DNA of 64,000 bases from Gammaproteobacteria bacterium (GTDB lineage: Bacteria > Pseudomonadota > Gammaproteobacteria > Xanthomonadales > SZUA-36), in NCBI GenBank assembly GCA_021772935.1, contig JAJFLA010000042.1, forward strand, positions 1 to 64,000, given 5' to 3'. The notes under the pieces are model-generated. The model was not told the DNA's origin and made no database searches. It was given only the letters and a program-made list of their open reading frames with translations. Below, one piece after another: positions 24,978-34,543 of the stretch (position 1 is its first letter; the number at the start of each line of letters is the position of its first letter). A program made the position numbers and the translations under genes.

Positions 24978-26594
24978 ATGCTGGGCCTGATGCAAGATTA
25001 CCCATTACTGGTTCAAACCATACTCGACCACGCAGCATTGAATCACGGTGAGCGAGAGATGGTAACCCGCTCTATCGAAGGCCCCATTAGGCGTTACACA
25101 TATCATGATCTGAGAATCCGTGCCCTGCGTGTGGCCAAAGCCCTGCAAAAAGAAGGCATAGGCCTGGGCGACCGGATCGCCACCATGGCCTGGAACACAG
25201 ACCGTCACGTTGAAGTCTGGTACGGAATCATGGGTCTGGGCGCCATCAGCCATACGGTCAACCCAAGGTTATTCGTAGAGCAGCTGATTTATATCATCAA
25301 TCACGCCGAAGACAAAATGCTGTTTGTGGACCTGACCTTTGTGCCAATTGTTGAAGCCATAGCAAAGCAACTACCCAGCATTAAAAAGTACATTATTCTA
25401 ACCGATGACCAGCATATGCCCGAAACCAGTCTGCCCAACGCACACGCATATGAAACCTGGCTGGCTGCATCCGATGCAGATTTCGAATGGCTTTCATTTG
25501 ACGAAAATACCGCTGCCGGGCTGTGTTACACCTCCGGCACCACCGGTAACCCCAAGGGCGTGCTTTATTCTCATCGTTCCAACGTCCTGCATAGCCTGAT
25601 GTGTAACCAGCCCGACGTACTTGGGGTCGATTCACGAGACAATGTCTTGCCCATCGTACCCATGTTTCACGCCAATGCCTGGGCAATCACTTTTTCCATT
25701 CCGGCCGCAGGTGCAAGCATGATCATGCCGGGGGCGGGCATGGATGGAAAAAGCATTTACGAACTGCTGGAAAGCGAGAAGGTATCCGCGTCAGCCGCCG
25801 TACCAACGGTATGGCTTGGACTGATGCAATACCTCGCAGACAATGATCTGAAGTTGCCTTATTTGAAGCGGGTTCTGATCGGTGGTGCCGCTTGCCCAAG
25901 GATGATGATCGAAACACTGGAAAACGACTATGGCATGGAAGTCATCCACGGTTGGGGCATGACCGAAATGTCACCGGTAGGCACCACAGGCAAACTGAAA
26001 AATGCCACTGAACACCTGCAGGGTGATGAGCGCATCAACCTGAAGCTCAAGCAAGGCCGCACACCTTATCTGGTGGAAATGAAAATTGTAGATGACCAGG
26101 GCAATGACCTGCCGCGCGATGGCGTCACCTCCGGTCACTTGTTGGTACGTGGCCCGGCGGTTTCCAGTGGGTATTTCAAGATTGACGGCGATATCTTGAA
26201 TAAAGATGGCTGGTTCGATACCGGTGATATCGCCAATATCGACAGCCTGGGTTATATGCAAATCACCGACCGCGACAAAGATGTCATCAAATCCGGCGGC
26301 GAGTGGATATCTTCCATCGAAATTGAAAATACAGCAATAGGTTGCGCTGGTGTTGCCGAAGCCGCGGTCATTGGTATCGCCCACCCCAAATGGACCGAAC
26401 GGCCATTACTGATCATTGTGCGCAAACCTGATGCCGATGTCAGTGCAGAACAGATCCTGGCCTACCTTGACGGTAAGATCGCCACTTGGTGGATGCCTGA
26501 CGCGGTTGAATTCATCGACGAAATACCACATACAGCCACCGGTAAAATTCAGAAAATGATATTGCGGGAGCAATTTGGGGGCTACCAGTTCTAA
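24978..26594 (+). CDS. Acyl-CoA ligase (AMP-forming), DmdB/long-chain type, 538 aa
   Basis: An ANL-superfamily adenylating enzyme that activates a carboxylic acid to acyl-AMP and then acyl-CoA. Motifs in order: P-loop-like CYTSGTTGNPKGV, the GWGMTEMSP A5 motif, WFDTGD, the hinge ITDRDKDVIKSGGEW and catalytic lysine near the end in TATGKIQK. Length and the start MLGLMQDYPLL resemble the medium/long-chain ligases that include methylmercaptopropionate ligase DmdB, though sequence alone does not fix the chain. AAGGAG lies ahead of the ATG. Confidence 0.9.
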   Translation: MLGLMQDYPLLVQTILDHAALNHGEREMVTRSIEGPIRRYTYHDLRIRALRVAKALQKEGIGLGDRIATMAWNTDRHVEVWYGIMGLGAISHTVNPRLFVEQLIYIINHAEDKMLFVDLTFVPIVEAIAKQLPSIKKYIILTDDQHMPETSLPNAHAYETWLAASDADFEWLSFDENTAAGLCYTSGTTGNPKGVLYSHRSNVLHSLMCNQPDVLGVDSRDNVLPIVPMFHANAWAITFSIPAAGASMIMPGAGMDGKSIYELLESEKVSASAAVPTVWLGLMQYLADNDLKLPYLKRVLIGGAACPRMMIETLENDYGMEVIHGWGMTEMSPVGTTGKLKNATEHLQGDERINLKLKQGRTPYLVEMKIVDDQGNDLPRDGVTSGHLLVRGPAVSSGYFKIDGDILNKDGWFDTGDIANIDSLGYMQITDRDKDVIKSGGEWISSIEIENTAIGCAGVAEAAVIGIAHPKWTERPLLIIVRKPDADVSAEQILAYLDGKIATWWMPDAVEFIDEIPHTATGKIQKMILREQFGGYQF

Positions 26595-26753
26595 GGGACC
26601 AACTATCGGTTTAGTATTAAAAATCCTCCAAATCAAGCGGGGATGTGTGTAACAGACCCCGCTAGCTTCACCAATGGGGATGTAAGCAATGAGCCCGCAT
26701 GGACGTGTTCACGGTGTGTCTCAAAGGCCGCCAGCTACAGTGCAAACTCCGTA

Positions 26754-26798
26754 GAAGGTGAGAGAAGGTGAGACCAGGAACTGGTCGAGAGGCTGGCC
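26754..26798. repeat. Dispersed repeat, copy A
   Basis: GAAGGTGAGAGAAGG followed by GGAACTGGTCGAGAGGCTGG. The same sequence, minus about 10 nt in the middle, occurs at 52941-52975. It is non-coding and lies between the acyl-CoA ligase gene and the cobalamin riboswitch. It could be a fragment of a mobile RNA element such as a group II intron, which I cannot verify. Confidence 0.6.
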
Positions 26799-26872
26799 TG
26801 GGCCATCCTTGGTGAATTATGCGGGTTAGCTTGACAAGCAGGTCTCGATCAATCAACCTGCTGCCTGAGTCT

Positions 26873-27078
26873 GCAGGTGTCCTTCTGACTGCTCGGTCAG
26901 AGGATTAAACGGGAAGACGGTGCGCCACTGAAGGTTAATTTCTTTAGGGTAATTCCGTCGCTGCCCCCGCAACGGTAGGCGAAGGTACGGGTCATTGCAG
27001 CCACTGTGCATCAGCATGGGAAGGCGACCTAACACTGGCGATAGTACATCGCCCTTCGCAAGCCCGGAGACCGGCCAG
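26873..27078 (+). promoter_or_regulatory. Cobalamin riboswitch (leader of btuB)
   Basis: The B12-box core is visible in order: an AACGGGAA...GGTGCG region, CCGTCGCTGCCCCCGCAACGG with the GCCCCCGCAAC box, GCCACTG, ATGGGAAGGCGACC and the closing AGCCCGGAGACCGGCC. This is the conserved AdoCbl/Cbl aptamer. A purine-rich GGGCGGAAG...CTTCCTCCGGCCC segment between the aptamer and the btuB start may be the expression platform. Cobalamin binding should shut down the downstream uptake genes. Confidence 0.93.
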
Positions 27079-27231
27079 CAGTTTTATTCACTTGTGCATT
27101 CGCGGTGGGCGGAAGTTTGTGAGAACTGCTTCCTCCGGCCCATCCGGTACCAGAAACAGCCTCCCAACTTCGATCTCCGTCAAAAAACACAAACCCTACG
27201 CGTTCGGGTGAGAACGCAGTGGAAAAAGACG

Positions 27232-29187
27232 ATGGTCAAACAACACATTAGAACCATTTCACATATGGTTAGCTTTGTATTATTCACCTTGTTCAGCACT
27301 CAACTTCTTGCAGAAAAGCCCTTGAAACTCGACGACTTGCTGGTCACAGCCAGCCTGCAACCCATATCCATTAATGATGTTGCCAGTTCTGTCACCGTCA
27401 TTACACGTGAAGAAATTGAGCTAAAACAGGTTAAATACCTGTCCGAGCTATTGCGAGATGTACCTGGTTTTTCAGTCAGCCAGGCCGGTGGCCCCGGCTC
27501 GCAGACCCAGGTGCGTGTACGCGGCGCAGAAGCCAATCAATTACTGGTGCTGGTAGATGGTATCCGCGCCAATGATCCCGCGGCCAGTGGTGAGTTTCAG
27601 TACCAATTTGCACTGACATCCAACATTGAACGCATCGAGATCATCCGCGGGCCTCAAAGCGCCACCTGGGGCAGTGATGCGATGGCGGGTGTGATCAACA
27701 TCATTCGTAAAAAGGACAACGCAAGCCAGTATATTTCAGGCACGCTTGAGACAGGCTCTTTCAACACCGTCAATGCGGGTGTTGACGGTGGTTATTCGGG
27801 AGATAGGTTTCATATCTATGGCGGCCTGTCTTACCTGGATAGCAGTGGCAGCAATATTTCACGAAGTGGGGATGAAAATGACGGCACGGAAAACACCACT
27901 GCCAATATCGCCCTGGAATTCGAAGCCAGCGACGCGTTCAGCATGCGGTTTTCAGGTCAGGTAGTGGATGTATCCAGTGAATTTGATGACATCGATTTTT
28001 TTGTCACCGGTCTGCCCGTCGACGCCGACCGAATGACAGAATCCAGGCAGACTTTCCTAAACAGCGAATTACACTATAAGCCACAACAAAACCCCTGGTC
28101 CGGCAGCATTTCTGTGAACTGGATGGAATCTGACAATAACAATTTCAGCGATGCACTATGGACCAGCTCAACCAACGCAGAAACACTTGAATTCCGCCTA
28201 CGCGGCGGCTTTACATTTGGGGCAGGTGAGACACCCAACAACCGCATCAGCTTTGCCCTCGAGCGTGAAGATATAGACTTTCATCAACGAGGTGAAGCTT
28301 CGGTTTTTGGCGACCCCAACCAGGACCAATCCTACGCTGTTAACAGTTATGCGTTGGAGTATGTTGGCAAGCCGATCAGTGGATTTACCTGGACCATGAG
28401 TAGCCGTCTGGATGACTACAATGCATTTGATGATACAACGACCTGGCAACTGGCAGCGTCATACCAGCTATTCTCTGCCCTGCGCATACGTGGCTCGGTG
28501 GGGACGGGCTCCAAGGCGCCGACGTTTACCGAACGGTTTGGCTTTTTTGCAGATTTCTTTATCGGAAACCCAAACCTGAAGCCGGAATCTTCTCAGGCTT
28601 GGGAAATCGGTCTGGATACCCGTTGGCATGATGACCAGTTTCAAATTCAGCTGGTTTATTTTGATCAGGATTTGCAGGACGAGATCGACGGTTTTGTGTT
28701 TGATCCTGATTCATTCCTGTTTACCGCTCAAAACAAGGATAGCGACAGCAGGCGGAAAGGTGTTGAAGCTCTATTTGATGCACGCTTGAGTCAGGCAGTT
28801 ACACTCTCAGCTTCTTATACCTACACCGATGCCAGTGAGATAGATGCCGCGGGTTTAGCAGTATCTGAAGTCAGGCGACCAGAACACGTGGCCAGTATTT
28901 CTGCCAGCTATTACTACGCAGATGATCGTGGCAACCTGAATCTGAGTCTGAACCACAGTGGTAAACAGCAGGATGTTTTCTTTTCTCCTACAAGTTTCAC
29001 ACTGGACCGCGTAGACATCGATGCCTTCACCGTACTTGATCTGGCTGCGTCATGGAAACTGACGCAATCATTGGAATTAACTGGTCGTATCAGCAACCTG
29101 TTTGATGAGGAATACGAAGAAATTCTTGGCTTTGCACGCCCCGGCCAAGCGGTATATGTCGGTCTGCGTGGACGCTTTAATTTTTAA
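27232..29187 (+). CDS. btuB: TonB-dependent vitamin B12 receptor BtuB, 651 aa
   Basis: Signal peptide, then the TonB box region (LDDLLVTAS), a plug domain (VTVITREEIE, LLVLVDGIRAND, IERIEIIRGPQSATWGSDA), and a beta-barrel ending in RFNF. ATG 27232 follows GGAAAAAG; the frame is open upstream only through the riboswitch. The identification rests on the cobalamin riboswitch directly ahead and on the BtuB-like plug. It imports cobalamin across the outer membrane and leads a three-gene cobalamin module. Confidence 0.93.
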   Translation: MVKQHIRTISHMVSFVLFTLFSTQLLAEKPLKLDDLLVTASLQPISINDVASSVTVITREEIELKQVKYLSELLRDVPGFSVSQAGGPGSQTQVRVRGAEANQLLVLVDGIRANDPAASGEFQYQFALTSNIERIEIIRGPQSATWGSDAMAGVINIIRKKDNASQYISGTLETGSFNTVNAGVDGGYSGDRFHIYGGLSYLDSSGSNISRSGDENDGTENTTANIALEFEASDAFSMRFSGQVVDVSSEFDDIDFFVTGLPVDADRMTESRQTFLNSELHYKPQQNPWSGSISVNWMESDNNNFSDALWTSSTNAETLEFRLRGGFTFGAGETPNNRISFALEREDIDFHQRGEASVFGDPNQDQSYAVNSYALEYVGKPISGFTWTMSSRLDDYNAFDDTTTWQLAASYQLFSALRIRGSVGTGSKAPTFTERFGFFADFFIGNPNLKPESSQAWEIGLDTRWHDDQFQIQLVYFDQDLQDEIDGFVFDPDSFLFTAQNKDSDSRRKGVEALFDARLSQAVTLSASYTYTDASEIDAAGLAVSEVRRPEHVASISASYYYADDRGNLNLSLNHSGKQQDVFFSPTSFTLDRVDIDAFTVLDLAASWKLTQSLELTGRISNLFDEEYEEILGFARPGQAVYVGLRGRFNF

Positions 29188-29198
29188 GGAGAATGATG

Positions 29199-29699
29199 AT
29201 GCATTATGTAATTTTGACCATTGCCGCACTCCTTCGCCTGCTACCTCACCCTTGGAATATCACCCCTATAGCTCCCATCGGTTTATTTGCCGGAACCTGG
29301 TGTAACCGACGGGTCGCCTGGTTAATGCCGATGATACCGTTGCTGATTGGCGATCTGATTACGGGTCTTTATAACCCATTGATCATGGTGTTCGTTTATA
29401 CAGGTATCGCATTGAGCGCCTTGTTTGGCAGGATATTTCTAGCCCAAAAAAGAAGTTTGTCGCGTTTTGCCGGTGCCATTACTGTCAACGCCCTGATCTT
29501 TTACCTGCTATCCAACTTTGCGGCATGGCTGGTGTACTACCCACGCACAATCGCTGGTCTGGTCGAGTGCTATTTGAAGGCAATTCCTTTTTTGGGGTAT
29601 TCGTTGCTGGGAGACAGTGTGTTTGTCGCTTTAATTTTCGGCACCCACCACCTGGCCAAAAGATCAATGGGGTTGGTACATGCCAATCAAACCACTTAG
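29199..29699 (+). CDS. DUF6580 membrane protein, putative cobalamin-uptake component, 166 aa
   Basis: A small integral membrane protein with about five spans and conserved LRLLPHPWNITPIAPIGLFA, LLIGDLITG and LLSNFAAWLVYYP patterns of the DUF6580 family. The fold resembles ECF-transporter S components, and its place directly after btuB under one riboswitch makes a role in moving cobalamin or a precursor across the inner membrane likely; that is inference. Three ATGs stand in a row; 29199 has the best spacing to AAGGAG. Confidence 0.75.
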   Translation: MHYVILTIAALLRLLPHPWNITPIAPIGLFAGTWCNRRVAWLMPMIPLLIGDLITGLYNPLIMVFVYTGIALSALFGRIFLAQKRSLSRFAGAITVNALIFYLLSNFAAWLVYYPRTIAGLVECYLKAIPFLGYSLLGDSVFVALIFGTHHLAKRSMGLVHANQTT

Positions 29700-30372
29700 A
29701 GCTTTGCTGTCATGGAGTAGTGGCAAGGACGCCGCGTGGGCACTGCATAATGTACTTAAAGCCGGAAAATATGAAGTCATGGGTCTGTTCACGACGGTCA
29801 ACCAGGCGGCTCGCAGGGTTGCAATGCACGGTGTTCGACAAACCATCCTCGAACAACAGGCAAAAGCTTGCAACCTGGATCTGTTTGTCGTCAACCTGCC
29901 CTGGCCATGTAGCAACCTGGAATATGAAACCAGAGTAACTTCCTGTCTGTCACGTTTGAAGCAAGAACTCAAAATCAGTCACATCATATTTGGTGACATT
30001 TTCCTTGAAGACGTGCGTCGCCACCGCGAAAAGCAGATGCAAAAGATTGGGCTTGAGTCGGTTTTTCCACTTTGGGGGCAGTCCACTCAAAAAGTAGCAC
30101 AGGAAATGCTGACAGCTGGTCTCGAGGCGGTTATAAGCTGTGTGGACAAAACCCAAATAGCAGAAGGTTTTTCTGGCCGAAAATATGATTTTACGTTGTT
30201 AAAGGACTTACCTATTGAAGCCGACCCCTGTGGCGAAAACGGTGAATTTCACACCCTGGTGATCGACGGGCCTATGTTCAAACAAAGAATTGTTGTTGAA
30301 CGCGGCAGACTTAAAGTTGACCCGCGTTTTGTATTTACAGATTTTCAATCGACCCAAACAGGTGGTGGTTAA
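29680..30372 (+). CDS. Dph6-like adenine-nucleotide alpha-hydrolase (diphthine-ammonia ligase family), 230 aa
   Basis: A PP-loop ATPase with the N-terminal motif SWSSGKDAAWAL and a C-terminal CGENGEFHTLVIDGP, the hallmark of the diphthamide-synthase-like family PF01902. Bacteria lack diphthamide, and bacterial members commonly lie in cobalamin-regulated operons, so an amidation or AMP-transfer step linked to B12 salvage is plausible. It overlaps the DUF6580 gene by 20 nt. Confidence 0.8.
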   Translation: MPIKPLRALLSWSSGKDAAWALHNVLKAGKYEVMGLFTTVNQAARRVAMHGVRQTILEQQAKACNLDLFVVNLPWPCSNLEYETRVTSCLSRLKQELKISHIIFGDIFLEDVRRHREKQMQKIGLESVFPLWGQSTQKVAQEMLTAGLEAVISCVDKTQIAEGFSGRKYDFTLLKDLPIEADPCGENGEFHTLVIDGPMFKQRIVVERGRLKVDPRFVFTDFQSTQTGGG

Positions 30373-30438
30373 AAGACAGCGCATGAAAATCGCTTCGCTC
30401 CTACCAGTGTCACAATCCACCATACTCGGGGCTTTACG

Positions 30439-31047
30439 TTAAACCGGATGTTTCACCAAGGCATTTTGTGCATCCAGGCTGTGTAAAATTCCATTTTCAA
30501 TATTGTAAATCCAACCGTGAACGGTGAGTTCCGACCCGTTTTTCCAAGCATTTTGAACCACCGAGGCATTACAAACGTTGGTGAATTGTTCTATTACATT
30601 TAACTCGCAAAGCAAGCTAAATTGTTCATTGAATGGCAGACCCGTCAGTTTATCGGCATTAAACCTGCGAACATCTTTAACATGCCGCAACCAATTGTCC
30701 AAAAGACCGTGTTGCTGGTTTTCCATTGCCGCCTTGATACCACCACAGCCATAGTGACCACATACGACAATATGCTTAACTTTTAATAATTCCACAGCAT
30801 ATTGAATAACTGACAGACAGTTCAGATCGGTATGAACCACCACATTTGCGATATTTCGATGAACAAATACCTCGCCAGGTGGCAAATTGACTATCTGGTT
30901 TGCCGGAACCCGGCTATCCGAACAACCAATCCAAAGATATTCCGGCTTCTGCTGCCTGGATAAACGAGAGAAATATGTAGGATCTTTTGCTTTGATCGCA
31001 GTGGCCCACTCCAGGTTTCTTTCGAAGAGGTGTTTTATGGTTTTCAA
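30439..31047 (-). CDS. can: Beta-class carbonic anhydrase, 202 aa
   Basis: Interconverts CO2 and bicarbonate. The zinc ligands are C42, H98 and C101 (GCSDSR and CGHYGCGG), and the D44-R46 dyad is present. Length is normal for the Can/CynT class. It starts 3 nt after the end of the 2-hydroxyacid dehydrogenase gene, so it is the last member of the hemN-fnr-dehydrogenase-can array. Confidence 0.93.
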   Translation of the reverse strand: MKTIKHLFERNLEWATAIKAKDPTYFSRLSRQQKPEYLWIGCSDSRVPANQIVNLPPGEVFVHRNIANVVVHTDLNCLSVIQYAVELLKVKHIVVCGHYGCGGIKAAMENQQHGLLDNWLRHVKDVRRFNADKLTGLPFNEQFSLLCELNVIEQFTNVCNASVVQNAWKNGSELTVHGWIYNIENGILHSLDAQNALVKHPV

Positions 31048-31050
31048 AAC

Positions 31051-31989
31051 TCAATACCCCAGGTCAAAATTTACCACATGCAGCAAGGGCTGCTTTGCCA
31101 TGAAACGTTGATAATTATCCACAAAAACCCCCACAATATCTTCAGGAAAACTGGTGGCCGCATTATGAGGTGTCACATACACATTGGGCAGGTGCCAGAG
31201 CGGACTATCTGAGGCCAGGGGCTCGCTTGCAAATACGTCGAGCACAGCACCACCAATAATCCCTGCCTGCAATGCAGCAACCAAGTCGGCTTCGTTGATG
31301 ATACCACCCCGCCCCACGTTCATCAGCACGGTTGATGGCTTCATCATTTTAAGCACATCAGCATCGATGAAATGCTTCGTTTGTGGCGTATCCGGAAGCG
31401 TGACCACCACGTAATCTGGCTTTTCAAGGAAGCCGGCCAGGTCATCGGTTGTGTAGACTTCTTCGACATCAGCGCAGGCTCGGCCAGAACGGTTAAGACC
31501 GATTACCCGCATTCCAAAATGTCGGGCTGTACCTGCAAGGTGTTGGCCAATAGACCCCAAGCCTATAATGCCTAGCGTGATTTCCCGCGCTGGGCGATAT
31601 GACAAGGGCTGCCAGTGTTTTTTCTGCTGATTACGTCGCATGGCAAACAGCTGTCGCTCGAGCGCGAACAGGTAGGTCATTACATATTCGCTGATTAGAG
31701 GACCAAACACGCCTTTTGCACCAGTCAAAATATAATTCCGGCGTTGGCCGGGCCGACATAAATGATCCACACCGGCCCAGCTTGACTGTACCCATTGCAA
31801 TCGCTCAGCTGATGCGAGTACTTGTTCAAGCAGCGGTGGGTCACCAAGAATGATATTGCAAGCAGCGATATTTGTGGCCGCAGACTCAACATCACCGGCT
31901 GTCACAATCTCGAGTTGCCGCAACTTGGCAGCATTGATCAATGCACTGTATTTTGCAAACTCCGCTGCGAGGATAAGCAGTCTGTTCAT
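31051..31989 (-). CDS. D-2-hydroxyacid dehydrogenase (GhrA-like), 312 aa
   Basis: An NAD(P)-dependent oxidoreductase with the split catalytic/Rossmann layout: GLGSIGQHL as dinucleotide-binding loop, catalytic R in VGRGGIIN, E in FASEPL and H in TPHNAATS. It is shorter than SerA or formate dehydrogenase and is closest in form to glyoxylate/hydroxypyruvate reductases. The substrate cannot be told from sequence. Confidence 0.85.
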   Translation of the reverse strand: MNRLLILAAEFAKYSALINAAKLRQLEIVTAGDVESAATNIAACNIILGDPPLLEQVLASAERLQWVQSSWAGVDHLCRPGQRRNYILTGAKGVFGPLISEYVMTYLFALERQLFAMRRNQQKKHWQPLSYRPAREITLGIIGLGSIGQHLAGTARHFGMRVIGLNRSGRACADVEEVYTTDDLAGFLEKPDYVVVTLPDTPQTKHFIDADVLKMMKPSTVLMNVGRGGIINEADLVAALQAGIIGGAVLDVFASEPLASDSPLWHLPNVYVTPHNAATSFPEDIVGVFVDNYQRFMAKQPLLHVVNFDLGY

Positions 31990-32027
31990 TGAGTCGGGTT
32001 CAGAAGCGAATTCGACAAGATGGGCGA

Positions 32028-32762
32028 TTAACAGGTATCTCGACGTGCCAGGTCTTTCAGTTTACCTTCGTTCAGAATAGCCACCTTCTTCCGATTCACA
32101 CGGATGATACCGGCACTCTGAAAACGCGCCAAAACACGTGAGATAGTTTCGGTGGCAAGACGAAGATTACTGGCGATATCACGACGTGACATACTCAAGT
32201 TAAACTCTTTTGCAGAGTAGCCCCGACTCGCAAAACGTTCTGATAGCGAACATAACAAACGAGCAATTCTTTCCTCTGCGCTGAGATCGGCCGCACTCGC
32301 CTCTAGCTCAGAAATATGCAGGCTCATAACGCGAAACAGTTCATCTTGAAGTTGCGGTAGCTGCCTGGCCATATCAGTAACCGAGTCAAAACTCAGACCA
32401 CAAACAGAGCTGGTATCAAGTGCTACGACATTAGCTTTGTGGGTTTTCTCATGAATGGCATCAAAACCTATGATTTCGCCGGGCAGGTAAAACCCCAGCA
32501 CCTGTTCTTCGCCGTTCTTATCGATGACATAACTCTTGAAGCAACCCGCACGAACCGCTGCAATAGACTGGAATTTATCACCTGTTCGAAAAATGTGCTC
32601 ACCGGGCTGAATCGGCCGGGATTTATTGACGATATGTTCGAATTGCTCGACTTCTCCGACACCGAGGCTGCGAGGAAGACACAGATTCCCAAGCGTACAC
32701 TGACTGCATGCAACCTGCGCACGCTCTGGAAAATAAGGCTTTTGTTGAATACTCGAACCCAT
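32028..32762 (-). CDS. fnr: Fnr/Anr oxygen-responsive regulator, 244 aa
   Basis: A CRP-family activator that binds DNA when its [4Fe-4S] cluster is intact. The cluster cysteines are C19, C22, C28 and a fourth in SSVCGLSF. A cyclic-nucleotide-like domain and a C-terminal HTH follow, with the Fnr-type recognition helix ETISRVLARF (E, S, R contacts). It adjoins hemN, the usual arrangement, and probably acts at the boxes near 34.4 and 36.8 kb. Confidence 0.95.
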   Translation of the reverse strand: MGSSIQQKPYFPERAQVACSQCTLGNLCLPRSLGVGEVEQFEHIVNKSRPIQPGEHIFRTGDKFQSIAAVRAGCFKSYVIDKNGEEQVLGFYLPGEIIGFDAIHEKTHKANVVALDTSSVCGLSFDSVTDMARQLPQLQDELFRVMSLHISELEASAADLSAEERIARLLCSLSERFASRGYSAKEFNLSMSRRDIASNLRLATETISRVLARFQSAGIIRVNRKKVAILNEGKLKDLARRDTC

Positions 32763-32823
32763 AAACCGCTGAACCCAACCCCATAGTATTTAGTTAGCGG
32801 TGGATTATAGCCTAAGAGTGTCA

Positions 32824-34215
32824 TTAAATGACTTTTGAGTACGCTTTTCCTTTCATATCTTTAATCAGGTATTCGTCAAATTTCATCGCGATTACGCGTA
32901 AAAGCAACAAGCCGGTCGGTGTAACCTCAAGACTTTGCTCGCTCAGCACAATCAGACCATCATCCTGTAGCGGTTTAAGCAACTCCAGTTCCAACGCAAA
33001 ATGGTCGGCGAAGTCGATGCGGTATTTACGCTCGAACTCAGCAAACCGGACACGGCCCTGGCACATAATTGCAGAGATCACTCCGCGTCGAAGCCGGTCT
33101 TCACCACTCAAGCCCAAGCCTCGCCATACCGGCAGTTCGCCATCATCTATGGCTGACTGCCAATCACGTATGTCCTTACGGTTTTGTACGAAACTGTTGC
33201 CAACTTTACCGATCGCACTGACACCCATCCCAATCAGGTCCGTCTCACTACAGGTAGAATACCCTTGGAAATTACGTTGTAGTGATCCATCTTCCATTGC
33301 AATGGATAGCTCGTCATCCGGCAACGCAAAATGATCCATGCCAATATAGACATAACCAGCATCCACCAGCTTGGTAACAGTAGAGGCCAGTAATTGGAGT
33401 CGCACTTCGGCAACCGGTACCTCTTCCGAGTTGATCATGCGCTGGGCACGAAACAGGTGTGGCAAATGGGCATAGTTGTATACCGATAAACGATTCGGGC
33501 GAGCCGTGAGTACGGAATCAATGGTCTTTTCAAATGACTTTGCAGTTTGTAGTGGCAATCCATAGATCAGATCCACCGATACCGAGTTAAATCCGAACTT
33601 ACGCGCCGCATCAATCAGGGCCAGCGTTTTACCCTCATCCTGGATACGGTTGACGGCTTTTTGTACAGCAGGGTCGAAATCCTGTATTCCCATGCTGACC
33701 CGGTTAAAACCAATATCAGCCAGATAGGCAATTCTTTCTTCATTGACGGTTCGCGGGTCGATTTCAATTGAGAACTCACGACTGGCCGCACGGCTTAAGA
33801 GGAAGCTCTGGGACAATTGTTCAATAATATGCTTGAGTTGCATATCATCGTAATAGGTTGGAGTACCGCCACCAAAATGTAATTGCACGACTTGCCGGTC
33901 ACGGTCAAACAAGCTTCCTTGCATCTCGATTTCTTTATCGAGGTGTGCCAGGTAAATCTCTGCTCGTCGGGTATTGCTCGTCACCTTCTTATTGCAAGCG
34001 CAGTAATAACAAAGCTCTTTGCAAAACGGTAAGTGCACATACAATGACAACGGTCTCGGGATCAGATCGTCATTGCTGTTTTGTATATGCCGGCGATAGG
34101 CCTCAGTATCAAATCCCTCATGAAACTGCAACGCAGTGGGGTAAGATGTATAACGAGGTCCGGCCAGGCCGTACTTGGTGATAAGTTCTGTCGGAAAAGA
34201 CGTAGTTATACTCAT
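32824..34215 (-). CDS. hemN: Oxygen-independent coproporphyrinogen III oxidase HemN, 463 aa
   Basis: A radical-SAM enzyme that decarboxylates coproporphyrinogen III to protoporphyrinogen IX without O2. The cluster motif is C65-x3-C69-x2-C72-x-C74 (FCKELCYYCAC), the exact HemN form with the fourth cysteine, which separates it from HemW. Full length matches E. coli HemN. It heads the minus-strand array with fnr and faces the heme-receptor/nirS block, fitting anaerobic heme demand. Confidence 0.95.
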   Translation of the reverse strand: MSITTSFPTELITKYGLAGPRYTSYPTALQFHEGFDTEAYRRHIQNSNDDLIPRPLSLYVHLPFCKELCYYCACNKKVTSNTRRAEIYLAHLDKEIEMQGSLFDRDRQVVQLHFGGGTPTYYDDMQLKHIIEQLSQSFLLSRAASREFSIEIDPRTVNEERIAYLADIGFNRVSMGIQDFDPAVQKAVNRIQDEGKTLALIDAARKFGFNSVSVDLIYGLPLQTAKSFEKTIDSVLTARPNRLSVYNYAHLPHLFRAQRMINSEEVPVAEVRLQLLASTVTKLVDAGYVYIGMDHFALPDDELSIAMEDGSLQRNFQGYSTCSETDLIGMGVSAIGKVGNSFVQNRKDIRDWQSAIDDGELPVWRGLGLSGEDRLRRGVISAIMCQGRVRFAEFERKYRIDFADHFALELELLKPLQDDGLIVLSEQSLEVTPTGLLLLRVIAMKFDEYLIKDMKGKAYSKVI

Positions 34216-34392
34216 GGCGAAGCTTCCCGTGCCACTCAGGCAGACAGGGATGTACCCCCCGCTGTTGGAAAAAAGCCCTGGAATACCATAAGCGATATTT
34301 GCTTAACCTTGACGAGCTTTGTCATGTAAAATCTGCCTGTTTTGTTAATGTGGGTGTGCTGCGCACGGTAGCACCGCCTCAGCCAACGACAA

Positions 34393-34406
34393 ATGACTCA
34401 GGTCAA
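34393..34406. promoter_or_regulatory. Fnr/Dnr-like box
   Basis: ATGACTCAGGTCAA is close to the TTGAT-N4-ATCAA consensus in the form TTGAC-N4-GTCAA with one mismatch. It may serve either divergent promoter. A near-identical box is upstream of nirS. Confidence 0.55.
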
Positions 34407-34476
34407 GAACAACTTAGGAACCCCGATTTGCTTGCTTTCACGACCGCGTGATCGGAGTGCAAGTGAAACACATGAC

Positions 34477-34490
34477 TTGAGTCATTTCAA
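34477..34490. promoter_or_regulatory. Fnr/Dnr-like box upstream of TonB receptor
   Basis: TTGAGTCATTTCAA keeps both TTGA and TCAA half-sites of the Fnr consensus at correct spacing. Its centre lies about 60 bp ahead of the receptor ATG, a position suited to activation. Confidence 0.6.
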
Positions 34491-34543
34491 GGTCATAACA
34501 AACCAACTAAGCTGCGCGCTTTTTTTTTGAAGGAAGTAAATAA

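Larger units (their letters stand above)
34216..34543. other. Divergent control region between hemN and the heme-type TonB receptor
   Basis: A 328-bp non-coding region. Its right half contains two Fnr/Dnr-like boxes (34393-34406, 34477-34490; separate entries). I see no gene. GAAGGAAG lies just ahead of the receptor ATG. Confidence 0.6.
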
